The translations under genes and the position numbers were made by a program. Under the pieces are notes generated by a model, which was not told the origin of the DNA, did not search any database, and saw only the letters and a list, made by a program, of their open reading frames with translations. From QHWT01 sp963755695 (GTDB taxonomy: Bacteria > Acidobacteriota > Vicinamibacteria > Vicinamibacterales > 2-12-FULL-66-21): a DNA stretch of 64,000 nt. The stretch covers positions 868,001-932,000 of the forward strand of contig CAVWLB010000008.1 of the NCBI GenBank assembly GCA_963755695.1, in the 5' to 3' direction. This document shows positions 54,966 through 62,013 of this stretch, in pieces (position 1 is the stretch's first letter; the number at the start of each line of letters is the position of its first letter).

Positions 54966-55748
54966 GTGACAAGTGACTCCCACCGATCAGCCGATGCTGC
55001 CGTGACAACGGCGCGACGATGGATCGATGAAGCCTCGCGGATCGTCGTTCTGACCGGAGCAGGCATCTCCACTGATTCGGGCATCCCGGACTTTCGCGGT
55101 CCGCATGGACTCTGGACGAAAGATCCCAAGGCCGAACAGTTGTCCAACATCCACTACTACATGACCGATTCGGAGGTGCGGAAACTCGCCTGGCGAACGC
55201 GTCTCGAGCATCCGGCGTGGCACGCAGTGCCGAACGCGGGTCACCTGGCGCTGGTCGAACTGGAACGTCGCGGCAAACTGCTCGCGATCGTCACGCAGAA
55301 CATCGATGGCTTGCACTGGCGGGCAGGCAATTCGCGTGACCGGGTGATTGAGGTACACGGGACGATGCACGAAGCGATGTGCATGCGTTGCGGCTGGCGC
55401 GGGGGGATGCAGGCGACGCTCGAACGCGTGCGCGCGGGCGAAGAGGATCCGGTGTGCGTGGAATGCGGCGGGATCCTGAAGAGCGCTACGATCTCGTTCG
55501 GTCAGGCGCTCCTTCCCGAAGTGATCGAACGGGCGATACAGGCGGCCGCCGCCGGCGACCTGTTCCTCGCGGTCGGTACGAGCCTGCAGGTGTACCCGAT
55601 CGCCGGCTTGCTACCGCTCGCGAAGAGCGCCGGCGCCACCATCGTCATCGCGAATGGCGAACCCACGGCGATGGATCACCTCGCGAACACGGTGATCCGT
55701 AGTCCTATCAGCGAGGCACTGCCGCAGATTTGCGGCGGGCGCGACTAG
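54966..55748 (+). CDS. sirtuin-type NAD-dependent protein deacylase
   Basis: A 260-aa Sir2 enzyme. NAD site VVLTGAGISTDSGIPDFRG, LAIVTQNIDGLHWRAGN, catalytic His in VIEVHGTMHE, and zinc cysteines in CMRCGW and CVECGG. It removes acyl groups from lysines with NAD as co-substrate. The start is a GTG at 54966 without a visible binding site; it sits about 15 residues before the first helix. It is divergent from the GH127-like gene and its stop overlaps the convergent cupin stop (CTAG). Confidence 0.93.
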   Translation: MTSDSHRSADAAVTTARRWIDEASRIVVLTGAGISTDSGIPDFRGPHGLWTKDPKAEQLSNIHYYMTDSEVRKLAWRTRLEHPAWHAVPNAGHLALVELERRGKLLAIVTQNIDGLHWRAGNSRDRVIEVHGTMHEAMCMRCGWRGGMQATLERVRAGEEDPVCVECGGILKSATISFGQALLPEVIERAIQAAAAGDLFLAVGTSLQVYPIAGLLPLAKSAGATIVIANGEPTAMDHLANTVIRSPISEALPQICGGRD

Positions 55749-56167
55749 CCGGCCTGAGCCGGCGTCGGAGCCGGAGTGAGTCCGTGGCGGCGCATGATTT
55801 CGGCCATTTTGACGCGATCCGGTGGATCGCCACTTGCGGCCTTCATGACGTCGAGCATCTCGCGGAAATACTGTGGGCCAATCGCGGCCGGCGTAATCAC
55901 GCAGAGCGACCTGGCATCCTCGCGTCCGAGATTGTCGAACCGGTGAACGGCACCTCGTGGAATACACAGCGCCTGTCCCACGCCCACCTCGATGGGATAT
56001 CCGTTCACGGTCCAGGTCAGCACGCCCTCGAGGCCATATATCGTTTCCTCGTAATGGTCGTGGCTGTGGGCGGGTGCCTGCAGGCGCTGCGAGGCGCGGA
56101 CGGTCAGTTCAAAGGCCGCGATGCTGCCAGTCGAGTGATCTCCGGTGAGTAGGAATCGGACGATCAA
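55745..56167 (-). CDS. cupin-domain protein with unclear start
   Basis: A single cupin. The metal motif is HSHDHYEETIYGLEGVLTW, and the second motif IPRGAVHRFDN. It may be a dioxygenase-like or sensor protein; the ligand is unknown. The N-terminus is a problem: the frame is open upstream (sense VNPSDDTIDFGHLIVRF) as far as about 56250 but contains no ATG or GTG, only the TTG at 56167 inside a conserved-looking strand. A start codon or a base may have been lost. Confidence 0.75.
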   Translation of the reverse strand: MIVRFLLTGDHSTGSIAAFELTVRASQRLQAPAHSHDHYEETIYGLEGVLTWTVNGYPIEVGVGQALCIPRGAVHRFDNLGREDARSLCVITPAAIGPQYFREMLDVMKAASGDPPDRVKMAEIMRRHGLTPAPTPAQAG

Positions 56168-56236
56168 GTGCCCGAAGTCGATGGTGTCGTCCGACGGGTT
56201 GACGGCGGGTGCATTCCGTTGCGGACTGATGTCAGG

Positions 56237-56250
56237 CTCTACTAGTAGAG
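56237..56250. promoter_or_regulatory. perfect 14-base palindrome upstream of the cupin gene
   Basis: CTCTACTAGTAGAG is fully self-complementary and lies in a locally AT-richer gap, where the cupin promoter should be. A dimeric repressor or activator site is possible. Confidence 0.4.
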
Positions 56251-56337
56251 TAAGTTTACTTCAGAGAATTCGGCTAACATCGCCCGCACGGTTTCCGGAT
56301 CATTCGGCTTCTCCAGCAGGTTGCTGAAATAGCGAGG

Positions 56338-56380
56338 GTGTAGGGCGCCTCTTAGTGGCGCCGCGTGAAGCCGGGTCCTT
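56338..56380 (+). repeat. dispersed palindromic repeat, copy 3
   Basis: Reads GTGTAGGGCGCCTCTTAGTG, then GCGCCGCGTGAAGCCGGGTC. It is the closest relative of copy 1, sharing also the GTGAAGCCGGGTC tail. It lies immediately upstream of glpK. Confidence 0.65.
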
Positions 56381-56412
56381 GGAGAACTCCCTGAAAGTCA
56401 CCTGGAGGGCAC

Positions 56413-57907
56413 GTGTCGTACATCCTCGCACTGGACCAGGGCACCACAAGCTCGCGGGCGATCCTGTTCGATCGCGACGGAGAGATCAAGGCCACCGCGC
56501 AACGCGAGTTCCGACAGATTTTTCCGCAGCCAGGCTGGGTCGAACACGACCCGCTGGAGATCTGGACGTCACAAGCGGGCGTGGCCGTTGAGGTGTTGGC
56601 GGGCGCGGGTTTGCGGGCGCGGGACGTCGCCGCGATCGGCATCACCAACCAGCGCGAGACCACGGTGGTGTGGGATCGCAAGACCGGCAATCCGATCACC
56701 AACGCCATCGTCTGGCAGGATCGGCGCACCGCGGATGCGTGCGATCGGCTGCGCTCCGAGGGCACCGAGCCGCTGTTTCGCGAGCGCACCGGCCTGGTGC
56801 TCGACGCGTACTTCTCGGGGACGAAGCTCGCCTGGATTCTCGACAACGTCGACGGCGCGCGCGCGCGGGCCGAGGCCGGCGAGCTCGCGTTCGGCACGAT
56901 CGACTCGTGGCTGCTCTGGAAGCTTACCGACGGCCGCCTGCACATCACCGACGCCAGCAACGCCTCGCGCACGCTGCTGTTCAACATCCACACGCTCCGG
57001 TGGGACGACGAGCTGTTGCGCGCTGTTGCGGGTGCCGCGTGGCGCTGCTGCCCGAGGTGCGCAACTCGAGCGAGGTCTACGGTGAGGTGACGACGACGCT
57101 CGGCCTCGAGTCGGTGGCCTTGAGCGGCATCGCCGGCGATCAGCAGGCGGCGCTGTTCGGGCAGATGTGCACCTCGCCGGGCATGACCAAGAACACCTAC
57201 GGCACCGGCTGCTTCATGCTGCAGAACACCGGCACGACCGCTCCAGCGTCGCAGCACAAGCTGCTGACGACCGTCGCCTGGACGCGCGATGGCAGCGCGG
57301 AGTACGCCCTCGAAGGGAGCGTCTTCATCGGCGGCGCCGTCGTGCAGTGGCTCCGCGACGGCCTCGGCGTCATTCGATCATCGAGCGAGGTCGAGGCGTT
57401 GGCGCTATCGGTTCCCGATCAACGGCGACGTGTATCTCGTGCCGGCGTTCGCCGGGCTCGGCGCACCTCACTGGGATCAGTACGCTCGCGGCACGATCGT
57501 CGGGTTGACGCGTGGATCCACTGCCGGCCACATCGCCCGCGCCGCGCTCGAATCCATTGCCTTTCAGTCGGCGGATCTGCTCGACGCGATGCAAGCGGAT
57601 GCCGGCACGCGGCTGGCCGAGCTTCGGGTCGACGGCGGCGCCGCGCGCAACGATCTGCTGATGCAGTTTCAGTCGGACTTGATCGGCGCGCCGGTGGTCC
57701 GCCCGCAGGATCACCGAGACGACGGCCCTGGGCGCAGCCTATCTGGCGGGGCTGGCAACCGGGTTCTGGAAGAACGGAGAGGAAATCGCCAGCCAATGGC
57801 AAACGGAGCGCCGCTTCGAGCCGACGATGCCGGAGGCGCGGGTCCGCGAATTGCGCTCACGTTGGACCGAAGCGCTCGAACGGGCAAAAGGGTGGGAGCG
57901 GTCATGA
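56413..57907 (+). pseudogene. glpK: glycerol kinase, frameshifted
   Basis: Glycerol kinase phosphorylates glycerol to sn-glycerol 3-phosphate. From an ATG/GTG-region start at 56413 the protein opens ILALDQGTTSSRAILFDRDG and holds GITNQRETTVVWDRKTGNPI, AIVWQDRRTAD and DSWLLWKLTDG. Breaks follow near 57020-57050, 57405 and 57710. In between are LLPEVRNSSEVYGEVTTTLG, GDQQAALFGQMC, TKNTYGTGCFMLQNTG, DVYLVPAFAGLGAPHWD and ITETTALGAAYLAGLATGFW. Nothing is missing when the frames are joined (about 497 aa), which points to single-base indels. It is followed by glpD 28 bases later. Confidence 0.88.
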
Positions 57908-57935
57908 CCGGAGGGTGCACGAGGTCGCGACACCC

Positions 57936-59507
57936 ATGAACCGCGCGGAGATGCTCGGCCGCGCCATTGCACGGCGGGAACCCTGGGACATGGTCATCGT
58001 CGGCGGTGGCGCGGTGGGCATGGGTGTTGCGGTCGACGCGGCGTCGCGAGGCTACGAGGTGCTGCTCGTCGAACAGCACGACTTCGGGAAGGGGACCTCC
58101 AGCCGTTCGACGAAGCTCGTGCATGGTGGCGTCCGCTACCTCGAGCAAGGCGCCATTTCTCTGGTCATGGAGGCGCTCAAGGAACGCGGCCTGCTTCGCC
58201 AGAACGCGCCGCATCTGGTGACGGACCTCGCGTTCGTCGTTCCGAATTACGAATGGTGGGAGGCGCCGTTCTATGGCGTCGGCCTGAAGATGTACGACCT
58301 GCTTGCCGGCCGTTATGGCTTCGGTCGGTCCGAAGTTCTTTCCAAGGACGAGACCCTTGCGCGCCTGCCGAACATCAAGACCGAGGGGCTGCGCGGCGGG
58401 GTCGTGTACTTTGACGGGCAGTTCGATGATGCGCGGCTGCTGATCAATCTCGCGGCCACCGCGGTCGAGCAGGGCGCTGTGACACTCAACTACACGCCCG
58501 CAACGGCGTTGACGCGCGACGCCGAAGGCATCGTTGACGGAATCGTTGCGCAAGACCTGGAGAGTGGGCAGGAGTTTCGCGCGGCGGCGCGTGTCGTCAT
58601 CAATGCGGCCGGACCTCAGAGCGATCGCGTCCGCCGACTCGCGCATCCGGACGCCGAACCGCTCATCGCACCGAGTCAGGGTATTCACCTGGTCTTTGAT
58701 GGATCGTTCCTTCAGGGCGGCACAGCGATCATGGTCCCGCATACGACCGATGGCCGGGTCATGTTTGCAATCCCGTGGCATGGCCACACGGTGGTCGGTA
58801 CGACCGACACGGCAATCAGCGACGTCACGCTCGAACCGCGCCCACATGAAGACGAAATCGAGTTCATCCTGGAAACTGCCGGACGCTACTTGCGAAGGCC
58901 GATCACGCGCGCCGATGTGCTGAGCGTGTTCGTCGGCATCAGGCCGCTGGTTCGATCGGGATCGGGCGCCAACACCGCATCGCTGTCGCGCGACCACACG
59001 ATCCACATCGATCCCTCGGGGCTGCTCACGGTTGCCGGCGGAAAATGGACCACCTACCGGCATATGGCCGAAGACAGCGTGGATCATGCGGCAACCCTGG
59101 CGCGGCTGACCGAGAAGCCGTGTGTGACGCGGACGCTCAACGTGCACGGCTTTCACCGTCAGTCGCAGAACTTCGGCGCCATGTCAGTCTACGGGTCCGA
59201 CGCGCTGCTGATTCAGGATCTCATTCGAGCCGAGCCATCGCTCGCGACGCCTCTTCATGCTGCGCTTCCATGCTGCGGAGCAGAAGTGGTGTGGGCGGCA
59301 CGCGCCGAGATGGCGCGCACGGTCGAGGACGTGCTGGCCCGGCGGACGCGCGCGCTCTTTCTCAACGCGCGGGCGGCTATGGCGATGGCGCCCGAGACAG
59401 CCAGACTGCTGGCGCGTGAACTGGGCCGTGATGCGGGATGGCAGGCACAACAGATCGAGGAGTTCCGCGCGCTGGGCCAGGGGTATCTCGTCAGCCCTCG
59501 CACGTAA
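57936..59507 (+). CDS. glpD: glycerol-3-phosphate dehydrogenase (FAD)
   Basis: A 523-aa flavoprotein that oxidises glycerol 3-phosphate to dihydroxyacetone phosphate and passes electrons to quinone. The FAD motif is VIVGGGAVGMGVAVDAASRG; GTSSRSTKLVHGGVRYLEQG, VVYFDGQFDDARLLI and IPWHGHTVVGTTDT are diagnostic. LTVAGGKWTTYRHMAEDSVD begins the C-terminal cap. The ATG at 57936 fits the usual N-terminus; a longer open frame reaching back into glpK is an artefact of the frameshifts there. It forms an operon with glpK for glycerol use. Confidence 0.95.
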   Translation: MNRAEMLGRAIARREPWDMVIVGGGAVGMGVAVDAASRGYEVLLVEQHDFGKGTSSRSTKLVHGGVRYLEQGAISLVMEALKERGLLRQNAPHLVTDLAFVVPNYEWWEAPFYGVGLKMYDLLAGRYGFGRSEVLSKDETLARLPNIKTEGLRGGVVYFDGQFDDARLLINLAATAVEQGAVTLNYTPATALTRDAEGIVDGIVAQDLESGQEFRAAARVVINAAGPQSDRVRRLAHPDAEPLIAPSQGIHLVFDGSFLQGGTAIMVPHTTDGRVMFAIPWHGHTVVGTTDTAISDVTLEPRPHEDEIEFILETAGRYLRRPITRADVLSVFVGIRPLVRSGSGANTASLSRDHTIHIDPSGLLTVAGGKWTTYRHMAEDSVDHAATLARLTEKPCVTRTLNVHGFHRQSQNFGAMSVYGSDALLIQDLIRAEPSLATPLHAALPCCGAEVVWAARAEMARTVEDVLARRTRALFLNARAAMAMAPETARLLARELGRDAGWQAQQIEEFRALGQGYLVSPRT

Positions 59508-59563
59508 AACTGCAGTACGACACGCCAAGCCGTGGGTTCATCGCCGCGGATCTGACCGAGAAA

Positions 59564-59773
59564 TCAGTAACGAGCCTCTTGCGCATCGTCTTCACCCGGT
59601 CGAGTCTGGCGGAATCCAACGTCCGGGCCGATGTCGGAGTGACCCCTGGGCTTCCACCATGTAAACCAGGTGTGTCCGTGCGCCTTTCCGCGACGGATGC
59701 TCATGATGAAGAACGGAACCCACAACGCGATGCAGAGCACGACCGCGAGCGCAATAGCAGTCGAGATGTCCAT
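59564..59773 (-). CDS. small membrane protein, 69 aa
   Basis: One N-terminal membrane helix (MDISTAIALAVVLCIALWVP, continuing FFIMS) and a basic cytoplasmic tail with HGHTWFTWWKPRGHSDIGPD. GGAG lies seven bases before the ATG at 59773; the longer open frame to 59878 has no site. The family is not recognised. It is convergent with glpD and lies downstream of the amidase. Confidence 0.68.
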   Translation of the reverse strand: MDISTAIALAVVLCIALWVPFFIMSIRRGKAHGHTWFTWWKPRGHSDIGPDVGFRQTRPGEDDAQEARY

Positions 59774-59905
59774 TTCCCAGCTCCTCTCAGTGCTATCGAT
59801 TTTCGATGCAATCTGCGCTCCTCGCCGCGAGCTCGTCTGGTGGCGTCTCGTCCAGCTCGCGAAGCTCGTCAAGAGCAAGCCCGGGTCCGACTTGCAACAC
59901 CGACT

Positions 59906-61441
59906 TCAGCGTCCTCCAAGCAGCGACGGCCGGCGTGTTTGGTGCCGAGTTGCCTGCTCAAACGCGTGAGCGAGCTGCAGGACACTCAACTCATCTCGAT
60001 GGCGGCCGACAATCTGCAAGCCAACCGGTAGCCCGGTGGCGGAGAATCCTGCGGGCACCGAGATCGCCGGGTTCGACATCACGGTCACGTACCAGCACGA
60101 TCGCATCCAGTCAATGTAGGTTTCCATCGCGATGCCCGCAATCTCGGTGGGATACGGCGTATTCACGTCGAACGGTTCGACTTGTGTGACCGGCAGAATG
60201 AAGTACGCGTAACGATCAAAGAACTCACGACTCTGGTTGAACATCTGCGCCTGTCGGGCGAGTGCCCGGCTGATATCGGCCCCTCCGGCTCGTTCCGCCT
60301 GCGCGACCTCGAATTTGATCGTGTCCTTCACCCACTCCGGTCGCTGGCGGATGAGCGGAGCATACCGGGAATGATTGGCAACGTAGCGAAGCCGTGGAAA
60401 GGCTTCATCGATTCCAGTGAAATCCGGCTCCGCCTCCTCGATGACGCAACCCAGATCCTCGAACACCTTCCGGTTGCCATTGACGACCCGACGGATCTCG
60501 GACTCGAACGGAATACCCCCCAGACCGCGCCACCAGGCGACGCGAACACCCTTGAAGTCCTTGTCGAGCGGTGCCCGGAACTGCGCGGGGTCTTCGTGGA
60601 TTGAGAGGGGATTCCGAGGATCGGCGCCTGCGATAGCACTGAGGAACAGCGCGGCATCGGCGACGGTCCGCGCGATCGGTCCACTCACTGAAAGCGGCGA
60701 CCACGAGCTGGACTCGCTGGCCACACGGCCGGGCGAGGGCCGCAAGCCGACGACGTTGCAGAAAGCGGGCGGATTGCGAAGCGAGCCGCCCATGTCACTG
60801 CCGTCGGCGATCGGCAGCATGCGCGCGGCTACCGCGGTTGCCGCGCCGCCGCTGCTGCCACCGCAGGTCTTCGTCAGATCGTACGGATTACGAGTCGCCC
60901 CGAAGACCGTATTGAACGTTTGCGAACCGGCGCCGAACTCCGGCGTGTTCGTCTTCCCGACGGTGATCGCCCCTGCCGCGCGGATCCTGGTCACGATGAG
61001 CGCGTCGTGGGTCGGGATGTTCTCGCGGTAGAACGGCGATCCGAACGTCGTCCGAATGCCAGCCGTCTCGACGAGGTCCTTGTGAGCGACGGGCAGGCCG
61101 TGCAACACCCCAACCGGGTCGCGGCGGATGATGGTCTCGTCGGCCTTGGCCGCGGCTGCCATGGCCTGTTCGGGCACCAGCGTGACCATGGCATTGAGCT
61201 TGGGGTTGATGCGTTCGATCTGAGCCAGGTGCGCGCTCATGACCTCGCGCGCCGACACCTCCTTGCGGGCCAGGCGTGCGGCCATTTCGACGGCGGTCAG
61301 GTCACAGAGCTCTGACTGCGCAGGCTGCTCGGACGCCGATGCATGGAAGCCCGCGGCAGCGAACGGATCGAGAACGGTGTATGCCGCCCCGGCGGCCACG
61401 GTAGCGTTGAAACGCCTGCGGCCCATGCGGACATCACTCAC
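59906..61441 (-). CDS. amidase-signature family hydrolase
   Basis: A 511-aa enzyme of the Ser-cisSer-Lys amidase family. The catalytic lysine is in GLPVAHKDLVETAG. The signature CGGSSGGAATAVAARM, followed by SDMGGSLRNPPAFCN, supplies the two serines. The GTG at 61441 is preferred because AGGAG lies seven bases upstream. The N-terminus has a twin-arginine-like leader (MGRRRFNATVAAGAAYTVLD), so export is likely. The substrate (an amide or nitrile-derived compound) cannot be told. The signature serine residues are intact. Confidence 0.9.
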   Translation of the reverse strand: MSDVRMGRRRFNATVAAGAAYTVLDPFAAAGFHASASEQPAQSELCDLTAVEMAARLARKEVSAREVMSAHLAQIERINPKLNAMVTLVPEQAMAAAAKADETIIRRDPVGVLHGLPVAHKDLVETAGIRTTFGSPFYRENIPTHDALIVTRIRAAGAITVGKTNTPEFGAGSQTFNTVFGATRNPYDLTKTCGGSSGGAATAVAARMLPIADGSDMGGSLRNPPAFCNVVGLRPSPGRVASESSSWSPLSVSGPIARTVADAALFLSAIAGADPRNPLSIHEDPAQFRAPLDKDFKGVRVAWWRGLGGIPFESEIRRVVNGNRKVFEDLGCVIEEAEPDFTGIDEAFPRLRYVANHSRYAPLIRQRPEWVKDTIKFEVAQAERAGGADISRALARQAQMFNQSREFFDRYAYFILPVTQVEPFDVNTPYPTEIAGIAMETYIDWMRSCWYVTVMSNPAISVPAGFSATGLPVGLQIVGRHRDELSVLQLAHAFEQATRHQTRRPSLLGGR

Positions 61442-61561
61442 AATCACACTCCTTTTGATTAAGCCTTCGAATCAGATACTCACGTCGAACCGGGATGCAG
61501 TCTCGAATCGAGCGGAATCTCCCAATTGTAAGGCGGCTCTCCAGCCTGGTAGGTTGAAAGA

Positions 61562-61610
61562 GTCTGTAGGGCACCTCTTTATCTGTAGGGCACCTTTTAG
61601 TGGTGCCGAG
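61562..61610 (+). repeat. dispersed palindromic repeat, copy 4 (partly duplicated)
   Basis: CTGTAGGGCACCTCTTTA is followed directly by CTGTAGGGCACCTTTTAGTG and GTGCCGAGGG. The left half is therefore duplicated in tandem. It has diverged from copies 1-3 by C-to-T type changes on both arms (GGCACC / GGTGCC), so pairing is kept, which suggests selection for structure. It lies between the divergent amidase and PadR genes. Confidence 0.6.
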
Positions 61611-61621
61611 GGCTGGTCCTA

Positions 61622-61668
61622 TTGACATCCGATAGGAACGGCGGCACACTGCCGTCTCATATCGGATG
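61622..61668 (+). promoter_or_regulatory. promoter with perfect PadR-type operator
   Basis: TTGACA (61622-61627), 17 bases, then CACACT form the promoter. It is bracketed by the perfect inverted repeat CATCCGATA (61626-61634) and TATCGGATG (61660-61668). This is the expected position for autoregulation by the PadR protein whose ATG follows at 61674. Confidence 0.6.
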
Positions 61669-61673
61669 GCGAT

Positions 61674-62006
61674 ATGAAAACACCCGAACGCGCCAGCCTG
61701 CTCCAAGGCACGCTCGACCTCTTGATCCTCAAGGCGCTCAGCACCGGCGAGCTCCACGGCCTGGGCGTGTCGCGCCGGATCGAGCAGATCACCCGCGGCA
61801 CGTTCGCCCCGCAACCCGGCTCGCTTTTTCCCGCGCTGCATCGTCTCGAAGAAGGCGGGTGGCTCGTGTCGTCCTGGCAACCGTCTGAAAACAACCGCCG
61901 GGCGAAGTACTACACCCTCACCAGGGCGGGGCGACGGCAGCTCGCCGAGGAGACGGCTCACTGGAACCGCATCGCGCTCGCCATCGGTCGGGCGCTCGAG
62001 GCGTGA
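61674..62006 (+). CDS. PadR-family transcriptional regulator
   Basis: A 110-aa winged-helix repressor. It opens LLQGTLDLLILKALSTGELH, the PadR N-terminal helix, and continues GVSRRIEQITRGTFAPQPGS and LFPALHRLEEGGWLVSSW, the recognition helix and wing; RRAKYYTLTRAGRRQL is the usual end. It matches the acidobacterial subgroup that precedes duplicated FtsX-type permeases. It ends eight bases before the permease gene and is probably in the same operon, controlling itself and the permease. Confidence 0.93.
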   Translation: MKTPERASLLQGTLDLLILKALSTGELHGLGVSRRIEQITRGTFAPQPGSLFPALHRLEEGGWLVSSWQPSENNRRAKYYTLTRAGRRQLAEETAHWNRIALAIGRALEA

Positions 62007-62013
62007 GGCAGCC

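Noticed and set aside
56670..59507. 945-aa open frame joining glycerol kinase pieces to GlpD
   Set aside because: The link is produced by the frameshifts in glpK; GlpD has its own start at 57936.
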